Source: Micromonospora terminaliae (lineage in GTDB: Bacteria; Actinomycetota; Actinomycetes; Mycobacteriales; Micromonosporaceae). Taken from it: a stretch of 64,000 nucleotides of DNA. The stretch covers positions 1,054,001 through 1,118,000 of the forward strand of contig NZ_CP045309.1 in assembly GCF_009671205.1 (NCBI RefSeq), given 5' to 3'. The translations under genes were made by a program, and so were the position numbers. Under the pieces are notes generated by a model. It saw only the letters and a program-made list of their open reading frames with translations, searched no databases and was not told the DNA's origin. The stretch's first letter is position 1. Every line of letters begins with the position of its first letter. Positions 26,822 through 36,345 of the stretch are shown one piece after another.

Positions 26822-26904
26822 GTCGGCGTCCGACGCCGGCACGCGGGGAACCCCGCGCGACGCCGCCGCGTCGTGCGCCGGGGAGGCGTGCCGTCCGGCG
26901 GCGC
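26822..26904 (+). promoter_or_regulatory. Candidate structured 5' leader of secD
   Basis: Between yajC and secD lie successive hairpins. H1 is 26822-26829 with 26833-26840, H2 is 26842-26848 with 26851-26857 (loop AA), H3 is 26858-26863 with 26868-26873 (loop CGCC), and a longer-range pair is 26875-26880 with 26899-26904. The close packing in a non-coding leader just ahead of secD suggests a regulatory RNA. High G+C makes chance stems common, so confidence is modest. Confidence 0.35.
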
Positions 26905-26994
26905 CGACCCCCCGGAGCAGTCGGGCGGACACCCCCGGCCCGACAATCTCGCCGCTGCCGAAGCGGCGCGACCGTACAGGGAGACAGGACAGCC

Positions 26995-28917
26995 GTGGCA
27001 CCACCTCAGGGACAGATGCGCCCCGGACGGCAGCTCGCCGTCCTCGGGTTCATCTTCGTCGTCCTCTATCTTTTGGTGTTCTTCTCGGGCGGCGCCAGCG
27101 GTGGCTGGAAGGACCGGCTGGAGCCCCGGCTCGGCCTGGACCTCATCGGCGGCACCCGGCTGACGCTCGAGGCCACCAACACCGTGGACGGCAAGCCCCC
27201 GACCTCCGCCAACCTGGAGGAGGCGCGCCAGATCATCGAGAACCGGGTCAACGCCTACGGCGTGGCCGAGGCCGAGGTGGTCACCGAGGGCAACCGGAAC
27301 ATCGTCATCTCCCTGCCCGGCCAGAACCGGGACCTGACGAACGTCGGTGAGGCCGCCGAGCTGCGCTTCCGCAAGGTGCTCAAGGCCACCGACGGCAGCG
27401 GCGCCGCCGCCGCGCCCGCCCCGACCGCCAGCGCCACGCCGGCCCCGTCGGGCAGCGCAACGCCGGCCCCGTCCGGCAGCGCGACCCCGCAGCCGTCGGG
27501 CAGCGCCGCGCCCAAGGCGACCGCGTCGCCGACCGCCGGCGGTCAGGGCGGCATGGCCCCGACGCCGAGCGCCAGCGCCGCCGCACCGACCCCGTCGGCC
27601 ACGCCGAGCGCCGCCGCGCCGAGCCCGAGCGCCAGCGAAGCGCCGGTGCCGCAGAGCATCGAGCAGCAGCGCAAGGCCATCGAGCAGAAGGTGGGCGCCG
27701 CCGCCTGGGCCGCCGCGTCCGGCCTCCAGGCGCCGGCCGACCTCTCCGCCGACCCGTCGCTGGCCGCCAAGCTCAAGCCGTTCGGCACGCTCTCCCCGCA
27801 GGAGATCGCGGTCCTGCCGGTCGGGATGCAGTTCAACGTCCCGACCATCACCTGCCAGCAGCTCGACAACCGGCCGGCCGCGTCGATCAAGGACGAGAAC
27901 CAGCAGGCCGTGGCCTGCGAGTCCGGCGCCAAGTACCTGCTCGACAAGGCCAAGGTGCTGGGCACCGACGTCGACGACGCCAACGCCGTGCTCGACCAGA
28001 CCAGCGCGTGGGTGGTCAGCCTGAACTTCACCGGCAAGGGCCAGGAGAAGTGGACGGCGCTGACCCGCGAGGCGTTCAACAACGAGGGTCAGGCCTGCGA
28101 CCAGACCGCGCTCGGCCAGGACGGCAAGTGCCGGGTCGCCGTGGTGCTGGACAACGAGATCGTGTCCTCCCCGGAGATCCAGGGCGTGCTGACCGGTGAC
28201 TCGCAGATCACCGGCAGCTTCGACAACAAGAGCGCCAACGCGCTGGCCAGCCAGCTCCGCTACGGCGCGCTGCCGGTGACCTTCGAGCCGCAGGAGCAGC
28301 AGAACGTCACGGCGACGCTGGGCGACAGCCACCTGAAGGCGGGCCTCCTGGCGGCCGGCATCGGCATGCTGCTGGTCATCATCTACTCGTTCTTCTACTA
28401 CCGGCTGCTCGGCTCGGTCATCTTCCTGAGCCTGGTGCTCTCGGCGCTGCTGGTCTTCGGCGCGCTCGTGGTGCTCGGCCGGTCGATCGGCTTCACCCTC
28501 ACCCTCGCCGGCATCGCCGGCATGATCGTGTCACTCGGTGTGGCGGCGGACTCGTTCGTCATCTACTTCGAACGGCTCAAGGACGAGATCCGGGAGGGCC
28601 GCAGCCCCCGCAGCGCCGTGCCGCGGGCGTGGGTCCGGGCCCGCCGGACGATCATCTCGGCGAACGCCATCACCCTGATGTCGGCCGTGGTGCTCTACAT
28701 CGTCTCGGTCGGCGCGGTGAAGGGCTTCGCCTTCGCGCTCGGCCTGGCGACCGTCCTCGACCTGGTCGTCGTGTTCCTCTTCCGCCACCCGATCATGACG
28801 ATGTTCGCCCGGACCCGGGCGTTCCTGTCCCCGCGGGTCAGCGGTCTCGGCCGGGCCCTGCCGGCCCGGTCGGCCGAGTCGGGCTCCGCCCGCAACCCGC
28901 GCGTCAAGGAGGCCTGA
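26995..28917 (+). CDS. secD: Protein translocase subunit SecD
   Basis: The 640-residue product begins at GTG 26995 (AGGGAGA upstream). TM1 is about residues 14-31, followed by the P1 domain with LGLDLIGGTRLTLEA and the ENRVNAYGVAEAEV motif. An Ala/Pro/Ser/Thr linker of roughly 85 residues (about 136-221) interrupts P1, then come the rest of P1 and six-helix RND part with the D1-D6 motifs (LAGIAGMIVSLGVAADSFVIYFERLKDE). SecD with SecF uses proton motive force to pull secreted proteins outward. It is coupled to secF (one base between stop and start). Confidence 0.95.
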   Translation: MAPPQGQMRPGRQLAVLGFIFVVLYLLVFFSGGASGGWKDRLEPRLGLDLIGGTRLTLEATNTVDGKPPTSANLEEARQIIENRVNAYGVAEAEVVTEGNRNIVISLPGQNRDLTNVGEAAELRFRKVLKATDGSGAAAAPAPTASATPAPSGSATPAPSGSATPQPSGSAAPKATASPTAGGQGGMAPTPSASAAAPTPSATPSAAAPSPSASEAPVPQSIEQQRKAIEQKVGAAAWAAASGLQAPADLSADPSLAAKLKPFGTLSPQEIAVLPVGMQFNVPTITCQQLDNRPAASIKDENQQAVACESGAKYLLDKAKVLGTDVDDANAVLDQTSAWVVSLNFTGKGQEKWTALTREAFNNEGQACDQTALGQDGKCRVAVVLDNEIVSSPEIQGVLTGDSQITGSFDNKSANALASQLRYGALPVTFEPQEQQNVTATLGDSHLKAGLLAAGIGMLLVIIYSFFYYRLLGSVIFLSLVLSALLVFGALVVLGRSIGFTLTLAGIAGMIVSLGVAADSFVIYFERLKDEIREGRSPRSAVPRAWVRARRTIISANAITLMSAVVLYIVSVGAVKGFAFALGLATVLDLVVVFLFRHPIMTMFARTRAFLSPRVSGLGRALPARSAESGSARNPRVKEA

Positions 28918-28918
28918 G

Positions 28919-30112
28919 ATGGCTAAGAGTGGTCTGGCCGCCCGGCTCTACCGGGGCGAGGCCGATCTCAACATCGTCGGGAAGCGCAAGCTCTGGTTCG
29001 GCGTGGCCGGCGTGCTGGTGCTGATCGCCGTGCTGAGCTTCCTGCTCAGCGGTTTCAAGCTCGGCATCGAGTTCGCCGGCGGCAACTCGTTCCAGGTGCC
29101 GGCCAGCGTCGGCACCCTGGAGCAGGCCGAGGCGAAGGTCGACGCGGCGCTCGCCGCCAAGGGCGGCGGCGCCGAGGTGGTCACCGCGCAGAAGGTCGGC
29201 AGCACCAGCGGCGAGTACTACGAGCTGCGCACCGGGCAGCTCTCCGCGGAGCAGGCCAACGAGGTCAAGACCGAGATGGCGCAGTCGTTCGGCATCCAGG
29301 CCGACCAGATCAGCGGCAGCCAGGTCTCGGAGGCGTGGGGCAGCCAGGTCACGTCGCGCGCCCTGCTCGGTCTCGTGATCTTCGTGGCGGTGGTGGCGAT
29401 CTACCTCATCCTCCGCTTCGAGTGGCGGATGGCGGCCGCGGCGATCGCGTCGCTGTTCACGAACCTGGTGCTCACGGCCGGCATCTACTCGTTGGTCGGC
29501 TTCGAGGTCACCCCGTCGACGATCATCGGCTTCCTCACGATCCTGGGCTTCGCGCTCTACGACGTGGTGGTGGTCTTCGACAAGGTCCAGGAGAACACCC
29601 GGGGCATCACCGCCAACAACAACCAGACCTACGGCGAGGCAGCCAACCTCGCGTTGAACCAGAGCCTCATGCGGTCGCTGAACACCTCGGTGGTCGCGCT
29701 GCTCCCGGTCGGCGGCCTGCTCTTCATCGGTGCCGGCCTGCTGGGTGCGGGCACCCTGAAGGACCTGGGTCTGGTCCTCTTCGTCGGTATGGCGGTGGCC
29801 TTCCTGACCTCGATCCTGCTGGCCACCCCGCTGCTGGTGCTGCTCAAGAACCAGGACCCGCGGATCAGCGCCCACAACAAGCGGGTGCTGGCCCGCCGGG
29901 GCGCCATCGCCCGCGGCGAGGTCACCCCGAAGGGCGCCCCGCGCGCCGCGACGGCCACGGCCGACGAGGCCATCGACCCCGAGGCGGCCGCCCTGGCCGG
30001 CGCCGCCCCCAAGGTCGGCGCCCGGCCGGCCGGCAAGCGCCCCAGCGGCGCCCGGGGCGGGCGCCCCGCCGGTGGCGGGGGCAACCGGCCCGGTGGCGCG
30101 AAGCGCCGCTGA
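28919..30112 (+). CDS. secF: Protein translocase subunit SecF
   Basis: This 397-residue membrane protein starts LYRGEADLNIVGKRKLWFGVAG and shows the SecF extracytoplasmic motif FKLGIEFAGGNSFQV. The helix motif TPSTIIGFLTILGFALYDVVVVFDKVQENTRG and the NQSLMRSLNTSV motif are also present. It has a C-terminal Gly/Pro/Arg-rich basic cytoplasmic extension (about residues 330-397) that is longer than in E. coli but usual in actinobacteria. It forms SecDF with the preceding product. Confidence 0.95.
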   Translation: MAKSGLAARLYRGEADLNIVGKRKLWFGVAGVLVLIAVLSFLLSGFKLGIEFAGGNSFQVPASVGTLEQAEAKVDAALAAKGGGAEVVTAQKVGSTSGEYYELRTGQLSAEQANEVKTEMAQSFGIQADQISGSQVSEAWGSQVTSRALLGLVIFVAVVAIYLILRFEWRMAAAAIASLFTNLVLTAGIYSLVGFEVTPSTIIGFLTILGFALYDVVVVFDKVQENTRGITANNNQTYGEAANLALNQSLMRSLNTSVVALLPVGGLLFIGAGLLGAGTLKDLGLVLFVGMAVAFLTSILLATPLLVLLKNQDPRISAHNKRVLARRGAIARGEVTPKGAPRAATATADEAIDPEAAALAGAAPKVGARPAGKRPSGARGGRPAGGGGNRPGGAKRR

Positions 30113-30137
30113 CCGCCCACCCGGTAGAGATCGACCT

Positions 30138-30181
30138 GGCGGCGTCCGCCATGCTGTGAAAGCGGCATGACGGACGCCGCC
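30138..30181 (+). terminator. 17-bp hairpin between secF and apt
   Basis: Left arm 30138-30154 and right arm 30165-30181 are complementary at 16 of 17 positions, with a 10-base loop. It is among the strongest stems in the window and probably ends the yajC-secDF transcript. The right arm contains the ATG at 30167, one candidate apt start. Confidence 0.7.
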
Positions 30182-30196
30182 GTCGTTCGAGAGGAC

Positions 30197-30775
30197 ATGG
30201 GACGCACCGTGACGGAGACCCACACCACCGGGGTACGGGGAGACAGCGGCCCGGAGGTCGCCCGCCTGGTCGCCAGCCGGGTGCTGGACGTGCCGGACTT
30301 CCCGAAGCCCGGGGTCATGTTCAAGGACCTCATGCCGCTCTTCGCCGACGGCGCCGCCTTCCGCGAGGTGATCGACGGGATCATCGCGTACCACGGGCGG
30401 GACTCGTTCGACGCGGTGGTCGGCATCGAGGCGCGCGGGTTCGTGCTGGCCGCGGCCGTCGCGTACGCGACCGGGGTCGGCGTGGTGCCGGTGCGCAAGG
30501 CCGGCAAGCTGCCCCGGGCCACCCACTCGGCCTCCTACGCCCTGGAGTACGGCGAGGCGACCCTGGAGGTGCACCAGGACGCCTTCACGGCCGGCCACCG
30601 GGTCCTGGTCCTGGACGACGTGCTCGCCACCGGCGGCACCGCCGAGGCCACCCTGGACCTGGTGGAGCGGGCCGGCGGCACGGTGGCCGGTTTCACCGTC
30701 CTCATGGAGCTGGGCTTCCTCAAGGGCCGGGAGCGGCTCGCCCCACGTCCGGTCCATGCCCTGCTGACCGTTTGA
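30197..30775 (+). CDS. apt: Adenine phosphoribosyltransferase
   Basis: The enzyme makes AMP from adenine and PRPP. Family marks are [43 protein letters not shown] and the PRPP-binding loop [17 protein letters not shown] place the start at ATG 30197 (192 residues), because the longer frame from ATG 30167 would begin inside the right arm of a strong hairpin. GTG at 30209 is also possible and brings the length nearer the family's usual 170-185. It lies between secF and rel, a conserved actinobacterial order. Confidence 0.93.
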   Translation: MGRTVTETHTTGVRGDSGPEVARLVASRVLDVPDFPKPGVMFKDLMPLFADGAAFREVIDGIIAYHGRDSFDAVVGIEARGFVLAAAVAYATGVGVVPVRKAGKLPRATHSASYALEYGEATLEVHQDAFTAGHRVLVLDDVLATGGTAEATLDLVERAGGTVAGFTVLMELGFLKGRERLAPRPVHALLTV

Positions 30776-31010
30776 GCCGACCGGCCCGTCGGGCGGACCC
30801 GGTGCGGTCCGTCCGGCGGAGCGGCGGCGTACCCTGCGTACGGGTAGCATTGCCCTTTGCTTGACCGGCCGGGTGACCGTCCGGTCAGCGCGCGGGGCTG
30901 CCGGGCCGCGAGGTTCCGATGCCCGGCGCGGAACAACTCCGGCCCCTCGGCCGGTTGGACAGGACGTCGGCCGCACGGCCGGCGCAACCCGGCGAGCGGT
31001 GAGGAGGCCG

Positions 31011-33467
31011 GTGTCCCACGATGTCGTCCCTCCGGTGGAGGGCACGGTGCACCCGACAGGCGACGCGGACGGCTCGGTGACCGAGCGGAGCGGCAACCCG
31101 CCGGCACCGCTGACCGGGCCGGAGGTGAAGGCGGACGGCGGGGCGGTCGTGGTGCCGTTCCCGACCGACGGCGCGGCGGACCCCACGCCGGCCGGCGGCT
31201 TCGCCCTCTCCAACGCGCCGACCGGCCGCCGGGTGCGCGCCCGGCTGGCCCGGTTCAACGCGCCCTGGCAGACCTCGCAGGTCAGCGAGGTGCTGGAGCC
31301 GCTGATCGCCACCCACCGCGAGAACCACCCGAAGGCCGACGCCCGGCTGCTCCAGCGTGCCTTCGACACGGCCGCGCGCTGGCACTCGGGTCAGTACCGC
31401 AAGTCCGGTGACCCCTACATCACCCACCCGCTCGCCGTGGCGACCATCCTGGCGAACCTGGGCATGGACACCACCACCCTGGTCGCCGCGCTGCTGCACG
31501 ACACGATCGAGGACACGGAATACACCCTCGACCAGATGCGCGCCGACTTCGGCGGCGAGGTGGCCCTGCTGGTCGACGGCGTCACCAAGCTCGACAAGGT
31601 CAAGCTGGGCGACGCGGCCAAGGCGGAGACGATCCGCAAGATGGTCGTGGCCATGGCGAAGGACCCGCGCGTCCTGGTGATCAAGCTGGCCGACCGGCTG
31701 CACAACATGCGTACCCTGACCTTCCTGCCCCGCCCCAAGCAGGAGCAGAAGGCCAAGGAGACCCTGGAGATCCTCGCCCCGCTGGCCCACCGCCTCGGTA
31801 TGAACACGATCAAGTGGGAGCTGGAGGATCTCGCCTTCGGCACCCTGTTCCCGAAGCGGTTCGAGGAGATCAACCGGCTGATCGGGGAGCACCAGCCGCA
31901 GCGCGAGGCGCTGCTGCGCCAGGTGACCCAGAAGGTGTCCACCGACCTGAAGGCCGCCAAGATCAAGGCGGAGACGACCGGCCGGCCGAAGCACCTCTAC
32001 TCGATCTACCAGAAGATGATCGTGCGGGGGCGCGACTTCAACGACATCTACGACCTGGTCGGGGTGCGGATCCTGGTCGACACGGTGCGGGACTGCTACG
32101 CGGCGCTGGGCGTCATCCACGCCAACTGGCAGCCGGTGCCGGGCCGGTTCAAGGACTACATCGCCATGCCCAAGTTCAACATGTACCAGTCGTTGCACAC
32201 GACGGTCATCGGGCCCACCGGCAAGCCGGTGGAGATGCAGATCCGCACCTACGCGATGCACCGCACCGCCGAGTTCGGCATCGCCGCGCACTGGAAGTAC
32301 AAGGAGCACAAGGGCACCCCGGTGGTCGGCCCGCCGGCGCACATCGACGAGATGACCTGGCTGCGCCAGCTGCTGGACTGGCAGCGCGAGGCGGCCGACC
32401 CGAGCGAGTTCCTCGACGCGCTGCGGTTCGACCTGTCCAGCCAGGAGGTGTACGTCTTCACCCCGAAGGGCGACGTCATCCCGCTGCCGACCGGGTCGAC
32501 GCCGGTGGACTTCGCGTACGCGGTGCACACCGAGGTCGGGCACAAGTGCATCGGCGCCCGGGTCAACGGCAAGCTGGTGCCGCTGGAGTCGACGCTCTCC
32601 AACGGCGACGTGATCGAGATCTTCACCTCGAAGTCCGACACGGCCGGCCCCACGCAGGACTGGCTCGGCTTCGTCAAGAGCCCGCGCGCCCGCACCAAGA
32701 TCCGCCAGTACTTCAACAAGGAGCGGCGGGAGGAGGCGATCGAGGCCGGCAAGGACTCGATCGTCAAGGCGATGCGCAAGCAGGGCATGCCGCTGCAGCG
32801 GATGCTCACCTCCGACGCGCTCATGGCGATCGCCCGGGACCTGCACCTGGCCGACGTGGCCTCGCTCTACGCCGCGGTCGGCGACAGCCAGGTCTCCGCC
32901 CAGTCGGTGGTGCAGAAGCTGATGGCCGCGTACGGCGGCGAGGAGGGCGCGGCGGAGGACATCGCCGAGACCGCCGTCGCCACCCGGCCGCCGCGCAGCC
33001 GGCAGAGCAGCGCCGACCCGGGCGTGGTGGTCCGGGGGGTCAGCGACGTCTGGATCAAGCTGGCCCGCTGCTGCACCCCGGTGCCGCCGGACGCGGTGTT
33101 CGGCTTCGTCACCCGCTCCGGCGGGGTGAGCGTGCACCGGGACGACTGCGCCAACGCCGAGGACCTGCGGGCGCAGAGCGAGCGGGTGGTCGAGGTGAGC
33201 TGGAAGCTCACCTCCGCCTCGACCTTCCTGGTGGCCATCCAGGTGGAGGCCCTCGACCGGCACAAGCTCCTCGCGGACGTGACCCGGGTGCTCTCCGACG
33301 AGCGGGTCAACATCCTCTCCGCGACGGTCACCACCACCCGGGACCGCGTGGCGGTGAGCCGGTTCAGCTTCGAGATGGCCGACCCGAAGCACCTGGGGCA
33401 CCTGCTGGCCGCGGTCCGCAAGGTCGACGGCGTCTTCGACGCCTACCGGGTCACCTCGGGCGCCTGA
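31011..33467 (+). CDS. relA: Bifunctional (p)ppGpp synthetase/hydrolase Rel
   Basis: The 818-residue RelA/SpoT homologue starts at GTG 31011 with GAGGAGG four bases before; the open frame reaches 50 codons further upstream without family-like sequence. After a disordered N-terminus of about 80 residues come the HD hydrolase domain (His163-Asp164 in LLHDTIEDT), the synthetase domain ([31 protein letters not shown]), TGS ([27 protein letters not shown]), a helical/zinc-finger-like region ([10 protein letters not shown]) and the ACT domain. It controls the stringent response. Its own promoter probably lies in the 235-base gap after apt. Confidence 0.96.
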   Translation: MSHDVVPPVEGTVHPTGDADGSVTERSGNPPAPLTGPEVKADGGAVVVPFPTDGAADPTPAGGFALSNAPTGRRVRARLARFNAPWQTSQVSEVLEPLIATHRENHPKADARLLQRAFDTAARWHSGQYRKSGDPYITHPLAVATILANLGMDTTTLVAALLHDTIEDTEYTLDQMRADFGGEVALLVDGVTKLDKVKLGDAAKAETIRKMVVAMAKDPRVLVIKLADRLHNMRTLTFLPRPKQEQKAKETLEILAPLAHRLGMNTIKWELEDLAFGTLFPKRFEEINRLIGEHQPQREALLRQVTQKVSTDLKAAKIKAETTGRPKHLYSIYQKMIVRGRDFNDIYDLVGVRILVDTVRDCYAALGVIHANWQPVPGRFKDYIAMPKFNMYQSLHTTVIGPTGKPVEMQIRTYAMHRTAEFGIAAHWKYKEHKGTPVVGPPAHIDEMTWLRQLLDWQREAADPSEFLDALRFDLSSQEVYVFTPKGDVIPLPTGSTPVDFAYAVHTEVGHKCIGARVNGKLVPLESTLSNGDVIEIFTSKSDTAGPTQDWLGFVKSPRARTKIRQYFNKERREEAIEAGKDSIVKAMRKQGMPLQRMLTSDALMAIARDLHLADVASLYAAVGDSQVSAQSVVQKLMAAYGGEEGAAEDIAETAVATRPPRSRQSSADPGVVVRGVSDVWIKLARCCTPVPPDAVFGFVTRSGGVSVHRDDCANAEDLRAQSERVVEVSWKLTSASTFLVAIQVEALDRHKLLADVTRVLSDERVNILSATVTTTRDRVAVSRFSFEMADPKHLGHLLAAVRKVDGVFDAYRVTSGA

Positions 33468-33485
33468 CCCGGGGCACACACGGAA

Positions 33486-33520
33486 GAAGCGCCCGCCGGC
33501 GGCCTGCCGGCGGGCGCTTC
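33486..33520. terminator. Bidirectional terminator between rel and the cyclophilin gene
   Basis: GAAGCGCCCGCCGGC (33486-33500) pairs perfectly with GCCGGCGGGCGCTTC (33506-33520) around a 5-base loop. It sits between convergent stops at 33467 and 33538. Confidence 0.85.
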
Positions 33521-33537
33521 GTCGTCGTGCGGTCGGG

Positions 33538-34383
33538 TCAGGCGCCCTGGATGTCGCTCATGCTCAGCTTCTTGATGACGATCTCCTTCTTCGGGTGACC
33601 GCCGCCGGCCTGCTGGGCGAAGGCGCCGTCGTCACCGGCCGCCGCCACCTGCTTCACCACGTCCATGCCGCCGGTGACGGTGCCGAGGACGGTGTAGTTG
33701 GGGTCGAGCTGGGAGTCGCCGTAGACGATGAAGAACTGGCTGCCCGTGCTGCCCGGCTGGCCGGAGTTGGCCATCGCGATGACGCCCTCCGGGTACGGGG
33801 GCCGCTTGTCGGTGGGCAGGTTCTCCTCGCCCACGTTGTAGCTCGGCCCGCCGGTGCCGTCGGTCTCCCGCCAGCCGTTGCCGGTCGCGCTCGGGTCGCC
33901 GCACTGGAGCACCTTGATGCCCTGGGTGACGAGCCGGTGGCACTTGGTGTTGTCGAAGAAGCCCTTGCTGGCCAGGTGGGTGAAGCTGCCCGCGGTGCAC
34001 GGCACCAGACTGCGGTCGAGCTTCGCGGTGATCGGGCCCAGATTGGTGTCGATCGTCATCGTCTGGGTGCCCTTGGCGGCCTGCTGGGTCGGAGGCAGCC
34101 CGACGTCCTTGATCTGCTTCGGGCGCCCCTCCTTGGCGACCTCGTTGTACGTGCACTGCGAGAACCCCGGGTTGCCGGCGGTGTTCTGCTTCTCGTCGTC
34201 ACCGCCGAGCGACGTGGCGAGCCAGACGGTGCCGGCCACGACGAGCACCAGCACGGCCGCGGCGCCGACGATGGCCTGGGTCTGCCGGCGCTTGCGGGCC
34301 CTGGTGGCGCGCTCGGCCATCTCCCGCTCGAGGCGGGCCCGCGCCGCCGCGCGCTGCCGCTCTCTCGTGGACGTCACGGTCAC
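33538..34383 (-). CDS. Membrane-anchored peptidyl-prolyl isomerase (cyclophilin), paralogue 1
   Basis: The 281-residue protein has a charged cytoplasmic N-terminus (RERQRAAARARLEREMAERATRARKRR), one membrane helix (about 38-58) and an extracytoplasmic cyclophilin domain (about 105-275). The active-site region KCHRLVTQGIKVLQCGDP holds the catalytic Arg at residue 150, and TGSQFFIVYG gives the Gln and Phe of the binding pocket. Cysteines before and after may form disulfides. It should help fold exported proteins. It follows a second cyclophilin gene on the same strand, 58 bases apart. Confidence 0.93.
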   Translation of the reverse strand: MTVTSTRERQRAAARARLEREMAERATRARKRRQTQAIVGAAAVLVLVVAGTVWLATSLGGDDEKQNTAGNPGFSQCTYNEVAKEGRPKQIKDVGLPPTQQAAKGTQTMTIDTNLGPITAKLDRSLVPCTAGSFTHLASKGFFDNTKCHRLVTQGIKVLQCGDPSATGNGWRETDGTGGPSYNVGEENLPTDKRPPYPEGVIAMANSGQPGSTGSQFFIVYGDSQLDPNYTVLGTVTGGMDVVKQVAAAGDDGAFAQQAGGGHPKKEIVIKKLSMSDIQGA

Positions 34384-34441
34384 TCCTCACATGCTTCTCG
34401 GGTACGGCGCGACGCGCCGCTGCTCAGGTGGGTCGGCCGGG

Positions 34442-35314
34442 TCAGCCGGCGCTGGGGCTCGCCGCCGGCCCGCTCGTGGCGGCCGGCGCGGCGTTCGGCT
34501 CGCCGACGGTGAGGCTCTGGATCACCACGTCCGTCTTCGGCTTGACCTTGGCCCCACTCCCATTGTCCACGGTCGGCAGGGCACCGATCTTCTCCACCAC
34601 GTCGAGGCCGCCGGTGACCTTTCCGACGATCGTGTAGCCCGGGGTCGGCGGGTTGAAATCCTTGAAGAAGATCAGGAACTGGCTGCCGTTGCTGCCGGGC
34701 GGGTTGCCGATCATGGCGACCGTGCCCTTCGGGTAGGCCGGGGCCTGCGCCGGCGCCGGCGAGGCCGACGGGCTGGCCTCCGGCTTGGTGGGGACGTTCT
34801 CGTTGTAGAACGAGTAGGTCGGGCCGCCCAGCCCACTGCCGCTCGGGTCGCCGCAGCGCAGCGCCCCCTCGGTGGTGATCTCGTGGCACTTGGTGTTGTC
34901 GTAGAACGACTTGCCGGCCAGGAACGAGATGCTCGCCGCGCCGCACGGTGCGGAGGCCAGGTCCAGGTCGGCGGTGATCGGGCCGCCCTGGTTGGTGGTG
35001 ACCGTCATGGTGCGGGTGCCGGCGGTGGGCAGGCCCTTGGTGGGTGGGGTGCCGCCGACGTCCTTGAGGTTGGTGTTGGCCGTGGCGTCCTGCGGCGTCC
35101 AGAGGCAGGTGTCCTCGGCGGCCGGCTTCTTCGGATCGGAGTCGAAGGCGCCGAGCGCCCAGGCCGAGCCGACCACGATCAGCGCGAGCACCACGGCGGC
35201 GCCGACACCGGCCTGGATCTGCCGGCGGCGCTTCGCGGCCGCGGCCCGCCGGGCGAGCTGCCGGTCGAGCTTGGCCCGCGCCAGTTTGCGCTGTCGGTCC
35301 CTGCTGGAAGCCAC
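34442..35314 (-). CDS. Membrane-anchored cyclophilin-like protein, paralogue 2
   Basis: The 290-residue product starts at GTG 35314 with GGAAGGGGA upstream; upstream codons in the open frame look non-coding. Architecture copies paralogue 1: basic N-terminus, one helix (about 36-57), cyclophilin domain with TMTVTTNQGGPITADLD. In the active site KCHEITTEGALRCGDP the catalytic Arg is replaced by Glu (about residue 145), and FFI becomes FLI. A Pro/Ser/Ala insertion (PEASPSASPAPAQAPA) enlarges a loop. It may be a chaperone or scaffold rather than a fast isomerase. Co-transcribed with paralogue 1. Confidence 0.9.
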   Translation of the reverse strand: MASSRDRQRKLARAKLDRQLARRAAAAKRRRQIQAGVGAAVVLALIVVGSAWALGAFDSDPKKPAAEDTCLWTPQDATANTNLKDVGGTPPTKGLPTAGTRTMTVTTNQGGPITADLDLASAPCGAASISFLAGKSFYDNTKCHEITTEGALRCGDPSGSGLGGPTYSFYNENVPTKPEASPSASPAPAQAPAYPKGTVAMIGNPPGSNGSQFLIFFKDFNPPTPGYTIVGKVTGGLDVVEKIGALPTVDNGSGAKVKPKTDVVIQSLTVGEPNAAPAATSGPAASPSAG

Positions 35315-35573
35315 CCGTGCTCCCCTTCCTCTACCCTGGTCCTCGCCGGCGCCGGGCGCTGCCCGCCCGCGCTCGCGGGGGTGCGCCACGCCACACGCCC
35401 GCCAGAGTGTACGGGTACCGGCTGGGAAAGTGGTGTACGAGGTCCAGCCTCGGTTTATCGGGCGTTGTCACTGTGCCTGGCGGGGCGACTGGGGCCGGTG
35501 GTCGGCGAAACCCGGTCGCCCGTGCCGCTAGGCTGCTGACAGGGACGACGAACCGGACGGAAGGGGAGCGGAC

Positions 35574-36293
35574 GTGCTCGTGGCCGGCTTTCCCGCGGAC
35601 GCCTTCGGCACCAACTGCTACGTGGTGGCGACCGCGCCGGGGGAGCAGTGCGTGGTGGTCGACCCCGGCATCGGGGTGCTCGACCGGCTCGACGCCGTGC
35701 TCGCCGAGCACCGCCTGCACCCGGCCGCCGTGCTGCTCACCCACGGCCACCTCGACCACACCTTCTCGGTGGCCCCGGTCTGCGGCGCGCGGGGCATCCC
35801 CGCGTACGTCCACCCGGAGGACCGGGAGCTGCTGGCCGACCCGTCCAAGGCGCTCTCGATGGACCTAACCCAGCTCTTCGGCGGGCGGCTGCCGTACGCG
35901 GAGCCGGACGACGTGGCGGAGCTGACCGACGGCGCGACCCTGTCGCTGGCCGGGTTGGAGATCACCGTCGACCACGCCCCCGGCCATACCGGCGGGTCGG
36001 TGCTGTTCCGGCTGCCCGGCGCCGGCTCGCCCTGGGAGGCCGAGCAGATCTGCCTCTCCGGTGACGTGCTCTTCGCCGGCTCGATCGGCCGCACCGACCT
36101 GCCGGGCGGCAGCATGCCCCGCATGCTGGCCAGCCTCCGGGAGAAGGTCCTCCCGCTGGCCGACGACACCGTCGTCCTGCCCGGCCACGGCCCGCAGACC
36201 ACCGTCGGCCGCGAGCGCGCGACCAACCCGTACCTCGTCGAGGTGTCGGGCACCGGCGGCGCGCGCCCGGCGGCACCCGCCCGCGGCCTGTAG
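35574..36293 (+). CDS. MBL-fold metallo-hydrolase (glyoxalase II-like)
   Basis: The 239-residue hydrolase starts at GTG 35574 after AAGGGGAGC. It shows the zinc motif THGHLDHTFS, a downstream His in DHAPGHTGGS, the metal Asp in CLSGDVLFAGSIGRTDLPGG, and a last His in VLPGHGPQTT. This fits hydroxyacylglutathione hydrolase-like enzymes; in an actinobacterium lacking glutathione a mycothiol or other thioester is more likely. It precedes hisS, as in many actinobacteria. A weak TAGGCT -10-like hexamer lies at 35529-35534. Confidence 0.9.
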   Translation: MLVAGFPADAFGTNCYVVATAPGEQCVVVDPGIGVLDRLDAVLAEHRLHPAAVLLTHGHLDHTFSVAPVCGARGIPAYVHPEDRELLADPSKALSMDLTQLFGGRLPYAEPDDVAELTDGATLSLAGLEITVDHAPGHTGGSVLFRLPGAGSPWEAEQICLSGDVLFAGSIGRTDLPGGSMPRMLASLREKVLPLADDTVVLPGHGPQTTVGRERATNPYLVEVSGTGGARPAAPARGL

Positions 36294-36308
36294 CCGCACC
36301 ACGACCTC

Positions 36309-36330
36309 CCCGCGCGGGTCCCGCGCGGGA
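36309..36330. repeat. Paired GC palindromes before hisS
   Basis: CCCGCGCGGG (36309-36318) and TCCCGCGCGGGA (36319-36330) stand back to back, directly before the hisS ribosome site. Either could fold alone or with the other. Function unknown. Confidence 0.4.
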
Positions 36331-36345
36331 CGCAAGGAGTACGCC

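Noticed and set aside
30861..31010. N-terminal extension of Rel
   Set aside because: The open frame is Arg-rich with no Rel-like sequence, and a strong ribosome site stands before GTG 31011.
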